A stretch of DNA of 64,000 bases, from the NCBI RefSeq assembly GCF_040958095.1, contig NC_091172.1:8151111-8215110 (forward strand). Reading direction: 5' to 3'. Position numbers and translations under genes: made by a program. Source of the DNA: Procambarus clarkii (Eukaryota; Arthropoda; Malacostraca; Decapoda; Cambaridae). Under the pieces are notes generated by a model. That model was given only the letters and a program-made list of their open reading frames with translations. It did no database searches and was not told the origin of the DNA. Shown here in pieces: positions 47,702 through 60,200 of the stretch (positions are counted from its first letter, which is position 1; each line of letters begins with the position of its first letter).

Positions 47702-48230
47702 CAAAAACTTTGAACTTCGTTGCCTCGTATACATCCACCTTTTTCCCGACCTTGTGTTGGGGTCTGGGGGTGTAGTACACCCAGTGGGTTCCCAGCTTCG
47801 TATTGATAGGACCAAGTGGGTTTGACAACTCTTTGGGTCCTTCGCAGACTCCTCCTGGCTCTAATTCCAGCACACTTTAATATTAATTTATGTTCGAGAA
47901 AATGAGCCGTTTCATAAGACCTCAAAGACAAATTTTACGAATGCGGCTTTGTTGACGGCTGGAGCTTGGGCGAGCCTGTCCTGAAGGAGGGCGTCCGTCG
48001 CTGGGAGGAGGATGGATTGCTATAGAAAACTATGGAACATCGTTACTGCTAAGGTCGAAGGAAAGAATTAAACAGATAGAGAATATACCCGAGATTTAGG
48101 GAGTAAGACCAGATTAAACCTTTGTTGAGGCATCAAAGGGTTCAGAGGGAATTTAGATAATTAAGATATTCTTAATTACCTTAATTATTGCTGGGAAATT
48201 ATAAGAACGTCGTTTAGAAACCTGAATTAA
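47702..48230. other. Intergenic stretch, nothing recognised
   Basis: A minus-strand segment (47873-47691) reads LELEPGGVCEGPKELSNPLG and TKLGTHWVYYTPRPQHKVGK, which looks somewhat protein-like, but I cannot assign it. The rest is unique. Confidence 0.35.
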
Positions 48231-48740
48231 TGCTCTAAGCAATCAACATAACATTTGTTAAACCAATACTGGAATAATTACCTACATGGAATCCACACCT
48301 TTGAAGAAAGAACAAAGCCAAAATTAAAAAGTACAAAGGTTTACAACAAGATTGATGGAACAACGTTACAACCATAGAGGATAGAAGGAAGAGTGGGGAT
48401 ATAATCACAACATACATGATACTGAAGGCAATAGATAAGCTGGACAAGGATAATCTCTTCACATTAAGAGAAAGCAGGACAAGAAAACTCAGACGGAAAC
48501 TGGAAACATAAATGAGCCGAAGGGACGGAAGGAAGTACTCGAACCAGCGCCATTACCTAACAAGTAGAAGGCTCTAAAAGAGGAAGTTGTGGAAGCCACC
48601 TCCATCCACAACTTTAAGGGCCGATTCGACAAAACATTTGAAAGTCAGAATAGTTAAGTGGAAACGGAGCAGGTACAAGGCTGGTAGGCGGGGCATGAAG
48701 AGCCAGACCTCACTCCCCAATAAACAGTGATAAGTACACA
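48231..48740 (+). pseudogene. CR1-like LINE end, decayed
   Basis: In plus frames, pieces of the same C-terminal series as 42875-43500 are visible: KPILE, then WNPHL, EDRRKSGDIITTYMILKAID, LFTLRESRTRKLRRKLET, EVVEATSIHNFKGRFDKTFE. A basic tail follows and then a (CA)n-like run at 48736-48748. Several stops and frame changes interrupt it. Sequence differs enough from the 42875 copy to be another family or an old copy. Confidence 0.7.
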
Positions 48741-48782
48741 CACACATACCTCCCCTCCCCCTCCCCCACACACATAAAATCT

Positions 48783-49056
48783 ACACATCAGAACTCTTGA
48801 AACCCTCCATCTTCACGAGCAAAAGTCATATACTTAAGCTAAGGAAACGAAAGTGGCGAAAAAACTTTATAAAATCCTCTTTTGCAAACGGAGCGGAAGA
48901 TGGTTGTACCACTTTAAGTGAAAAAAAGTAGAGGCCAAAACCGTCAGTAGTTTCCAAGCGTTATACGACAAAGAGTGCTGGGAAGACGGGACACCACGAG
49001 CGTAGCTCTCATCCTGTAACTACACTTAGGTAACTACACTTAGGTAATTACACCTG
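48783..49056 (+). pseudogene. Second CR1-like LINE end, same family as 42875-43500
   Basis: Plus strand reads LLKPSIFTSKSHILKLRKRK and then SSFANG, aligning with FLKPATSRTRGHRFKLRKHK and FPFANR of the minus-strand copy. After GGGAAGACGGGACACCACGA come TAACTACACTTAGG twice in tandem and TAATTACAC, the same 3' terminus as the other copy. The end lies only about 45 bp after the preceding LINE end, so LINEs are stacked here. Confidence 0.72.
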
Positions 49057-49089
49057 TTCATTATCCACAACTTCCCACCCCTACCACAT

Positions 49090-49302
49090 ACCTCCCCCAC
49101 ACCTTCCAGACCTCCCACACCTTCCAGACCTCCCACACCTTCCAGACCTCCCACACCTTCCAGACCTCCCACACCTTCCAAACCTCCCACACCTTCCAGA
49201 CCTCCCACACCTTCCAGACCTCCCACACCTTCCAGACCTCCCACACCTTCCAGACCTCCCACACCTTCCAGACCTCCCACACCTTCCAGACCTCCCACAC
49301 CC
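49090..49302. repeat. 18-bp minisatellite, pyrimidine-rich
   Basis: Twelve copies of CACACCTTCCAGACCTCC, almost perfect (one A for G change near 49180). Minus-strand frames read GGLEGV repeats, an artefact of the unit length. Confidence 0.97.
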
Positions 49303-50495
49303 CAACACCCCAACCATCCACAAGGTTTAAGGGCTAAGTGGCTTAAGGAATGAGGCAGCGGGTGGATTAGAGGGAGGAGACTCCGAGGATTATGCTCGGG
49401 GATTAGGGTGTGAAGTAAGAGCTGGATTAGGATACAGGGATGGGATTTGAGGCGATTTACTGGTGGGATTACAGCCTAGGTCATGACTTGATGTTTGAAG
49501 AGAGAGAGAGAGATAGATAGACAGATAGGAAGATAGATAGAAAGAGAGAGGGAGAGACTAGAAGAGAAAGAGAGAAAGAGAGAGAGGCGAGAGAGAGACG
49601 AGGAGAGGAAGAGAGAAAGAGAAAGAGATTATGACTGGCGCAAAGGTTAAAGCCTTAGCGCTTTCCTTCACTTGGAAATGTCTGTAATTTAAGCACTAAC
49701 ACTTGTAATTCCAGCATAGTCAGCCGGTGTAATACGACCCAGCGTCACAGGAGTGGCACTGCGGGGAGGGGCAGTGTGGCACTGACAGGAGGGGGGGAGG
49801 TAAAGAGTGGTTCAGTAACACTGGCACTGTTGGCGGTGGGAGGAGAACGGGTGTAGACGGTGTCACAGCAGCATATACAGAAGGCGGTGCCATAGATGTG
49901 GGATGTGTAGTCGGGAAGCAGACGTTGTGTGTAGAAGTGGAAGTTGTGTAGTGAAGAACTACGCTGAGGAGCCGATGTTCTCTGATGGTAGTCCCACTAG
50001 AGGCGTGCTGTCAAGCCTACAGTGTTGGAGGGGCTCACAGAGCAGCTTATCAGCCTAAGGTTTCCCAACAGTCAAGAAACTGTCGTACTAAAGTCCCCCC
50101 CTCCCTCATCCTAACCAACCAATGGACCCAAAACAAAAAACGGGACAGTATGTAAATTTTGCGAAACGCTTCCATTTTCTAGTACGACGAGATTTGGCCT
50201 TAGGTAACGTATACGTCAAAATGCGACGTTCTAGGAGGAGGCCGGGTTGGAGAGAGAGGTAGACAGCCGACGCCACTTGAGGGAAGCTAAGTGGGCCTCC
50301 AGGCTGTTCTGAATATATCGTCACCAGTGGTGTAAGCAAATTTCTTTACCCTGTTAGAGTTCCATTGATATATATATGTTGGGATCGCTCCTCCTATTCT
50401 CGCAGCAACTGTCCAGTGGTGGTGATGGCAGCAGCTTCCCAACACTTGTCTTTATATGGAGGTTATCAGAGCAATATTCCGCCAGCCTGGCCCGA
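49303..50495. other. Intergenic stretch with GA-rich section
   Basis: 49498-49630 is dominated by GAGA, GATA and AGAAAGAG runs. The remainder is unique. A 77-codon minus-strand frame at 50106-50339 has no known domain. Confidence 0.45.
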
Positions 50496-50530
50496 TGTCA
50501 AGCATGACACGCCTGATGTCATGCTTGACA
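50496..50530. repeat. 14-bp perfect hairpin
   Basis: TGTCAAGCATGACA (50496-50509) is inverted perfectly at 50517-50530 with a 7-nt loop. No T-run follows and there is no gene next to it. Confidence 0.85.
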
Positions 50531-50937
50531 CGTCTGTGGCTCGGCCCCAAATTCCTGCATGAGGAGCCTATAAATACCCCAGGAATATGCCATAACTGGC
50601 CAATTAACAAACTAACACTATAATTGTCACTTGTATGTATGTACCTTACCTGAATAAACATATTTATTTTATTTATTTATTTAATTAACATAACAACTAG
50701 ACTATAGATACTTTTCCATCACCTTAATCTTATTGTCTTATTATTATTACTTTTCTTCACGGTCATAGTAACCCCCCCCCCCATTGTTTACACTGGGGTT
50801 GGTCACTGTCCACGTCGCTTTAAATGCTAAGAAACTACCAAATCCACTCCTCCACTAAACGCAAACATAACCATAACAATATCCTACAATCCTATATTAA
50901 CCTTTCCGTAACACTCCCCTGATTTACCAACATCATG
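50531..50937. other. Unique AT-rich stretch
   Basis: TTATTTTATTTATTTATTTA near 50662-50681 and a C12 run near 50771. Nothing else recognised. Confidence 0.4.
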
Positions 50938-51045
50938 TTGTTGTTGTTTTAGATTCAGCTACTGGGAACTAAAAGTTCCAAGTAGCACTGGCTATGGTGA
51001 GCCCGTAGTGGACTTACCTGGAACAGGAGTGGGGCTGTGACCAAC
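50938..51045 (+). mobile_element. SINE-like element (GTT-headed)
   Basis: GTTGTTGTTGTTTTAGATTC, then GCTACTGGGAACTAAAAGTT, GTAGCACTGGCTATGGTGAG and CCGTAGTGGACTTACCTGGA. The shorter copy at 15898-15985 shares its first two thirds. Confidence 0.7.
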
Positions 51046-51292
51046 ATCAGGTTTCTCTTTCATATATAAGCTTAACAACTTTGCTAATATACCCTATCTC
51101 AATAAATTTTAAATTTCAACATGCGACATGTATCCTTAATATATTGACATCCTACGACTATATGGTAAGCTTATAACGCCTAATCTTCGTTGTAATGATA
51201 TTATATAATGTTATATATGGACGGTCCGCGTCCCCGAAGCCCAGGCCCGCCCCCACTCAAGGACTGGCCCGCTCTCAGGTCTGGCCAGCGAC
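51046..51292. other. Short unique stretch before the satellite
   Basis: AT-rich, then a GC-rich segment (51228-51290) that stops where the satellite begins. No gene. Confidence 0.4.
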
Positions 51293-54200
51293 ACAAAAAG
51301 TCGTAATTTCAAACTCCAAATATGTGAAGTGAGCCAGAATTCGGCTCAAAAATAATGTTTATGAGTCAGATTTGGGATATTTGGGATATTTTGAAAACTG
51401 CACGGGGGTTTGCGCAAAATGTGACCCATTGCCGTTTTCAGTATTGGCATATTTTCGATATAAAAAGTCGTAATTTCAAACTGTAAATATGTGCAGAGAG
51501 CCAGAAATTGGCTCCAAAATATCGCTTAGGAGTCAGATTTGGTATATTTGGGATATTTTGAAAACTGCAGTGGGGTTTGGGCAAAATGCGACCAATCGCT
51601 GTTTTTAGTAATAGGCATATTTTCGATATAAACAATCGTAATATCAAACGGCAAATATGTGCAGAGAGCCAGAATTTGGCTCTATAATATGGCTCAGGAG
51701 TCAGATTTGGGATATTTTAAAAACTGCAGGGGGGGGGGGGTTTGGGCAAAATGTGACACATCGCGGTTTCCAGTAATTGGCATAATTTCGATATAAAAAG
51801 TCGTAATTTCACACTGCAAATATGTGCAGAGAGCGAGAATTTGGCTCCAAAATATGGCTCAGGAGTCAGATTTGGGATATTTTGAAAACTGCAGGGGGGG
51901 GTGGGGGAACTCAGTGAAATACCATTAGTGAAAGGAAATTCACTAAAGTTCCCAGTATGTTCCCAGTTCCCAATATTGTTCTATGAAATCTATCAACCCC
52001 CCCAACTCAATGTGTGGGTTGGGGGGGGGGGGGTGATATGGTGTGGAGTCAGGAGTCAGATTTGGGATATAAGGGATATTTTGAAAACTGCAGGGGGGGA
52101 TTGGACAAAATGTGACCATTCGCCGTTTTCAGTAATTGGCATATTTTCGGTATAAAAAGTCGTAATTTCAAACGGGAAATATGTCCAGAGAGCCAGAATT
52201 TGGCTGCAAAACATGGTTAAAAAGTCACATTTGGGATATTTGGGATATTATGAAAAATGCAGGGGGGGGGGGAATCAGTGAAATACCATTAGTGGATGGT
52301 ATTTAACTAAAGTTTCAAAGTATGTTCCCAACTCCCAATATTGTTCTGTGAAATCTATAAACCCCCCCAAACCCATAGTGTAGTTGGGGATATGGTGTAG
52401 TTATATGATATGGCTGAAAAAGTCTTGCTTAGGCGTCAGATTTGCGATATTTCTGATATTGTGAAAACTACGAGGGAGGATTGGGTCAAATGTGATATAT
52501 CGCCGTTGTCACAAATTGGAATATTTTCGGCATAAAAAATCGTAATTTGAAAAATAAATATGTGCAGAGAGTCAGAATTCGGCTCAAAAATCACGCTCAG
52601 GAGTAAAATTTCCAACAATTCAAATATTTTGAAAACTGCAGGGAGGTTTGGGCAAAATATGATCCATCGCCGTTTTCAGTAATTGGCACATTTTCGGTAT
52701 GAAAAGTCGTAATTTGAAAATGAAAATAGGTGCAGAGGGTCAGAATTCGGCTCAAAAATCACGCTCAGGAGTCAAATTATCGACATTTCAGATATTTTGT
52801 AAACTGCAGGGGGGTTTGGGCAAAATATGACCCACCGCCGCTTTCAGTAATTGGCTTACTTTCGGTATAAAATTCGGAATTTCTAACTGCGAATAGGTGC
52901 AGAGAGCCAGATTTTGGGTCCAAAATATGGCTCAGGTATCGAATTTGGGATGTTTGGGATATTTTGAAAACTGCAGGGGGGTTTTGGCAAAATGTGACCC
53001 ACCGCCGCTTTCAGTAATTGGCATATTTTTAGTATAAAAAGTCAGAATTTCAAACTGCGAATAGGTGCAGAGAGCCAAAATTTGGGTCCAAAATATAGCT
53101 CAGGTATCGAATTTGGGGTGTTTGGGATATTATGAAAACTGCAGGGGGGTTTGGGCTAAATGTGACCCACCGCCGCTATCAGTAAAGGGCATATTTTTGG
53201 TATTAAAAGTCGGAATTTCAAACTGCGAATAGGTGCAGAGAGCCAAAATTTGAATCCAAAATATAACTCAGGTATCGAATTTGGGATGTTTGGGATATTT
53301 TGAAAACTGCAGGGGGGGTTTGGGCTAAATGTGACCCACCGCCGCTTTCAGTAATTGGCATATTTTTGGTATAAAAAGTCGGATATTCAAACTGCGAATA
53401 GGTGCAGAGAGCCAAAATTTGAATCCAAAATATGGCTCAGGTATCGAATTTGGGATGTTTCAGATGTTTTGAAAACTGCAAGGGGGTTTGGGCAAAATGT
53501 GACCCACTGCTGCTTAAAGTAATTGGCATATTTTTTGTATAAAAAGTAGGAATTTCAAACTGCGAATAAGTGCAGAGAGCCAAAATTTGGGTCCAAAATA
53601 TGGCTCAGGTATCGAATTTGGGATGTTTTGGATATTTTGAAAACTGCAGGGGGGTTTGGGCAAAATGTGACCCACCGCCACTTTTGTAATTGGCATATTT
53701 TTAGTTTAAAAATTCGGAATTTTAAACTGCGAATAAGTGCAGAGAGCCAAAATTTGGGTCCAAAATATGGTTCAGGTATCGAATTTGGGATGTTTGGGAT
53801 ATTTTGAAAACTGTAGGGGGGTTTGGGCAAAATGTGACCCACCGCTGCTTTCAGTAATTGGCATATTTTTTTGTATAAAAAGTCGGAATTTCAAACTGCG
53901 AATAGGTGCAGAGAGCCAGAATTTGGGTCCAAAATATGGCTCAGGTATCGAATTTGGGATGTTTGGGATATTTTGAAAACTGTAGGGGGGTTTGGGCAAA
54001 ATGTGACCCACCGCCGCTTTCAGTAATTGGCTTATTTTTGGTATAAAAAGTCGGAATTTCAAACTGCGAATTGGTGCAGAGAGCCAGAATTTGGGTCCAA
54101 AATATGGCTCAGGTATCGAATTTGGGATGTTTGGGATATTTTGAAAACTGAAGGGGGGTTTGGGCAAAATGTGACCCACCGCTGCTTTCAGTAATTGGCA

Positions 54201-57200
54201 TATTTTTTGTATAAAAAGTCGGAATTTCAAACTACGAATAGGTGCAGAGAGCCAAAATTTGGGTCCCAAATATGGATCAGGTATCGAATTTGGGATGTTT
54301 GGGATATTTTGAAAACTGCAGGGGGTTTGGGCAAAATGTGACCCACCGCTGCTTTCAGTAACTGGCATATTTTTGGTATAAAAAGTCGGAATTTCAAACT
54401 GCGAATAGGTGCAGAGAGCCAGAATTTGGGTCCAAAATATGGCTCAGGTATCAAGTTTGGGATGTTTGGGATATTTCGAAAACTGCAGGGGGAGGGGGGG
54501 GGGGGTTGGGCAAAATGTGACCCACTACCGTTTTTAGTAATTGGCATATTTTTGGTGTAAAAAGTAGGAATTTCAATCTGCGAAAAGGTGCAGAGAGCCA
54601 GAATTTGAGTCCAAAATATGGATCAGGTATCGAATTTGGAATGTTTGGGATATTTTGAAAACTGTAGGGGGGTTTGGGCAAAATGTGACCCTCCGCCGCT
54701 TTCAGTAATTGGCATATTTTTGGTATAAAAAGTCGGAATTTCAAACTGCGAATAAGTGCAGAGAGCCAGAATTTGGGTCCAAAATATGGCTCAGGTATCG
54801 AATTTTATATTTTTTAGATGTTTTGAAAACTGCAGGGGGGTTTGGGCAAAATGTGACCACAGTTTCTTTCAGTAATTGGCATATTTTCGGTATAAAAAGT
54901 CAGAATTTCAAACTTCGAATAGGTGCAGAGAGCCAGATTTTAGGTCCAAAGTATGGCTCAGGTATCGATTTTGGGATGTTTGGGATATTTTGAAAACTGC
55001 AGGGGGGTTTGAGCAAAATGTGACCCACCGCCGCTTTCAGTAATTGGCATATTTTTGGTATAAAATCTCGGAATTTCAAACTGCGAATAGGTGCAGAGAG
55101 CCAGAATTTGGGTCCAAAATATGGCACAGGTATCGAATCTGGGATGTTTGTGATATTTTGAAAATGCAGGGGGGTTTGGGCAAAATGTGACCCACTGGCG
55201 CTTTCAATAATTGGCATATTTTTGGTATCAAAATTCGGAATTTCAAACTGCGAATAGGTGCAGAGAGCCAGAATTTGGGTCCAAAATATGGCTCAGGTAT
55301 CGAATTTGGGATGTTTGGGATACTTTGAAAACTGTTGGGGGTTTGGGCAAAATGTGACCCACCACCTCATTCAGTAATTGGCACACTTTTGGTAAAAAAT
55401 TCGGAATTTCAAACTACGAATAGGTACAGAGAGCCAGATTTTGGATCCAAATTATGACTCAGGTATCGAATTTGGGATGTTTGGGATATTTTGAAATCTG
55501 CAGGGGGGTTTGGGCAAAATGTGACCCACCGGAGCTTTCAGTAATTGGCATATTTTTGGTATAAAAAGTCGGAATTTCAAACTGCGAATAGGTGCATATA
55601 GCCAGAATTTGGGTACAAATTATAGCTCAGGTATCGAATTTGGGATGTTTGAGATGTTTTGAAAACTACAGGGGGATTTGGGCAAAATGTCACCCACCGC
55701 CGCATTCAGTAATTGGCATACTTTTGGTATAAAATGTCGGAATTTCAAACTGCGAATAGGTGCAGAGAGCCAAATTTTGGGTCCAAATTATGGCTCAGGT
55801 ATCGAATTTGGGATGTTTGGGATATTTTGAAATCTGCAGGGGGGTTTGGGCAAAATGTGACCCACCGCCGCTTTCAGTAATTGGCATATTTTTTGTATAA
55901 AAAGTCGGAATTTCAAACTACGAATAGGTGCAGAGAGCCAGAATTTGGGTCCAAAATATGGCTCAGGCATCGAATTTGGGATGTTTAGGATATTTTGAAA
56001 ACTGCAGGGGTGTTTGGGCAAAATGTGACCCACCGCCGCTTACAGTAATTGACATATTTTTGGTATAAAAAGTCGGAATTTCAAACTGCGAATAGGTGCA
56101 GAGAGCCAGAATTTGCGACCAAAATATGGCTCAGGTATCGAATTTGGTATGTTTAGGATATTTTGAAAACTGCAGGGGGGTTTGGGCAAAATGTGACCCA
56201 CCGCTGCTTTCATTAATTGGCATATTTTTGGTATAAAAAGACGGAATTTCAAAATGCGAATAGGTGCAGAGAGCCAGAATTTGGGTCAAAAATATGGCTC
56301 AAGTATCGAATTTGGGATGTTTGGGATGTTTTGAAAACTGCAGGGGGGTTTGGGCAAAATGTGACCCACCGCCGCTTTTAGTAATTGGCATATTTTTGGA
56401 ATAAAAAGTCGGAATTTCAAACTGCGAATAGGTGCAGAGAGCCTGAATTTGGGTCCAAAATATGGATCAGGTATCGAATTTGGGATGTTTGGGATGTTTT
56501 GAAAACTTTAGGGGGGTTTGGGCAAAATGTGACCCACCGCTGCTTTCAGTAACTGGCATTTTTTCGGTGTAAAAATTCGGAATTTTAAACTGCGAATAGC
56601 TACAGAGAGCCAGATTTTGGGTCAAAAATATGGCTCAGGTATGAAATTTGGGATGTTTGGGATATTTTGAAAACTGCAGGGGGGTTTGAGCAAAATGTGA
56701 CCCACCGCCGCTTTCAGTAATTGGCATATTTGTGGTATAAAATCTCGGAATTTCAAGCTGCAAATGGTGCAGAGAGCCAGAATTTGGGTCCAAAATATGG
56801 CACAGGTATCGAATCTGGGATGTTTGTGATATTTTGAAAATGCAGGGGGGGTTTGGGCAAAATGTGACCCACCGGCGCTTTCAGTAATTGGCATATTTTT
56901 GGTATCAAATTCGGAATTTCAAACTGCGATTAGGTGCAGAGAGCCAGAATTTGGGTCCAAAATATGGCTCAGGTATCGAATTTGGGATGTTTGGGATACT
57001 TTGAAAACTGTTGGGGGTTTGGGCAAAATGTGACCCACCGCCTCATTCAGTAATTGGCATACTTTTGGTATAAAAAGTCGGAATTTCAAACTACGAATAG
57101 GTGCTGAGAGCCAGATTTTGGGTCCAAAATATGGCTCTGGTATCGAATTTGGGATGTTTGGGATATTTTGAAAACTGCAGGGGGGTTTGAGCAAAATGTG

Positions 57201-60200
57201 ACCCACCGCCGCTTTCAGTAATTGGCATATTTTTTGTATAAAAAGTCGGAATTTCAAACTGCGAATAGGTGCTGAGAGCCAGATTTTGGGTCCAAAATAT
57301 GGATCAGGTATCGAATTTGGGATGTTTGGGATTTTTTGAAAACTGCAGGGGGGGTTTGGGCAGAATGTGACCCACCGCCGCTTTCAGTAATTGGCATATA
57401 TTTGGTATAAAAAGTCGGAATTTCAAACTGTGAATAGGTGCTGAGAGCCAGATTTTGGGTCCAAAATATGGATCAGGTATCGAATTTGGGATGTTTGGGA
57501 TATTTTGAAAACTGCAGGATAGTTTGAGCAAATTGTGACCCACCGCCGCTTTCAGTAATTGGCATATTTTTGGTGTAAAAAGTAGGAATTTCAATCAGCG
57601 TATAGGTTCAGAGAGTCAGAATTTGAGTACAAAATATGGCTCAGTAATGGAATTTGGGATGTTTGGGATGTTTTGAAAACTGCAGGGGGGGGGGGTCAAA
57701 ATGTGACCCACCGTTGCTTTCATTAATTGGCATATTTTCGGTATAAAAAGACGGAATTTCAAACTGCGAATAGGAGTAGAGAGCCAGATGTTGGGTTCAA
57801 AATATGGCTCAGGTATCGAATTTGGGATGTTTGGGATACTTTGAAAACTGCAGGGTGGTTTGGGCACAATGTGACCCACCGCCGCTTTCAGTAATTGGCA
57901 TTATTTTGGTACAAAAAGTAGGAATTTCAAACTGCGAATAGGTGCAGAGAGCCAGAATTTGGGTCCAAAATATGGCTCAGGTATCGAATTTGGGATGTTT
58001 GTGATATTTTGAAAACTGCAGGGGAGTTTTGGCAAAATGTGACCCACCGCCGCTTTCAGTAATTGGCATATTTTTGGTATTAAAATTCGGAATTTCAAAC
58101 TGCGAATAGGTGCAGAGAACCAGAGTTTGGGTCCAAAATATGGATCAGGTATCGACTTTGGGATTTTTGGGATATTTTGAAAACTGTAGGTGGGTTTGGG
58201 CAAAATGTGACCCACCGACGCTCTCAGTAATTGGCCTTTAATTTTTTGTATAAAAACTCGGAATTTCAAACTGCGAATAGGTGCAGAGAGCCAGAATTTG
58301 GGTCCAAAATATGGCTCAGGTATCGAATTAAGGATGTTTGAGATGTTTTGAAAACTGCAGGGGGGGTTTGGGGAAAATGTGACCCACCGCCGCTTTCAGT
58401 AATTGGCATATTTTTGGTATAAAAAGTCGGAATTTCAAACTGCGAATAGGTGCTGAAAGCTAGATTTTTGGTCCAAAATATGGCTCAGGTATCGAATTTG
58501 GGATGTTTCGGATATTTTGAAAACTGCAGGGGGGTTTGGGCAAAATGTGACCCACCGCCGCTTTCAGTAATTGGCATATTTTGGGTATAAAAAGTCGGAA
58601 TTTCAAACTGCGAATAGGTGCACAGAGCCAAAATTTGGGTCCAAAATATGCCTCAGGTATCGAATTTGGTATGTTTGGGATTTTTTGAAAACTGCAGGGG
58701 GGTTTTGGCAAAATGTGACCCACCGCCGCTTTCAGTAATTGGCATATTTTTAGTATAAAAAGTCGGAATTTCAAACTGCAAATAGGTGCAAAGAGCCAGA
58801 ATTTGGGTCCAAAATATAGCTCAGGGATCGAATTTGGGATGTTTGGGATATTTTGAAAACTGCAGGGGGGTTTGGGCAAAATGTAACCCACCGCCGCTTT
58901 CAGTAATTGGCATATTTTGGGTATAAAAAGTCGGAATTTCACACTGCGAATATGTGCTGAGAGCCAGATTTTGGGTCCAAAATATGGCTCAGGTATCGAA
59001 TTTGGGATGTTTGTGATATTTTTTAAACTGCAGGGGGGTTTGGGCAAAATGTGACCCTCCGCCGCTTTCAGTAATTGCCATATTTTGGGTATAAAAAGTC
59101 GGAATTTCAAACTCCGAATAGGTGCAGAGAGCCAGAATTTGGGTCCAAAATATGGATCAGGTATCGAATTTGAGATGCTTGGGATATTTTGAAAACTGCA
59201 GGGGGGTTTGGGAAAAATGTAACCCACCGCCGCTTTCAGTAATTGGCATATTTTTGGTATAAAAAGTCGGAAATTCAAACTGCGAATAGGTGCAGAGAGC
59301 CAGAATTGGGGTCCAAAATATGGATCAGGTATCGAATTTGGGATGTTTGGGATATTTTTTAAACTGCAGGGGTGTTTGGGCAAAATGTGACCCACCACCG
59401 CTTTCAGTAATTGGCATATTTTGGGTATAAAAAGTCGGAATTTCAAACTGCGAATAGGTGCAGAGAGCCAGAATTTGGGTCCAAAATATGGATCAGGTAT
59501 CGAATTTGGGATGCTTGGGATATTTTGAAAACTGAAGGGGGGGTTTGGGCAAAATGTGACCCACCGCCGCTTTTAGTAATTGGCATATTTTTGGTATAAA
59601 AAGTCGGAATTTCAAACTGCGAATATGTGCAGAGAGCCAGAATTTTTGGTCCAAAATATAACTCAAGTATCGAATTTGGGATGTTTGGAATGTTTTGAAA
59701 ACTGCAGGGGGGTTTGGGAAAAATGTGACCCACCGTCGCTCTCAGTAATGTGCATATTTTTGGTATAAAAATTCGGAATTTCAAACTGCGAAAAGGTGCA
59801 GAGAGGCAAAATTTGGGTCCAAAATATGGATCAGGTATCGAATTTGGGATGTTTGGGATATTTTGAAAATTGCAGGAGGGTTTGGGCAAAATGTGACCCA
59901 CCGCTGCTTTCAGTAATTGACATATTTTTTATATATAAATTCGGAATTTTAAACAGGGAATAGGTGCAGAGAGCCAGAATTGAGGTCCAAAATATGGATC
60001 AGGTATCGAATTTAGAATGTTTTGGATATTTTAAAAACTGTAGGGGGGTTTGGGCAAAATGTGACCCACCGCCGCTTTCAGTAATTGCCATATTATGGGT
60101 ATAAAAAGTCGGAATTTCAAACTGCAAATAGGTGCAGAGAGCCAGAATTTGGGTCCTAAATATGGATCAGGTATCGAGTTTGGGATGCTTGGGATATTTT

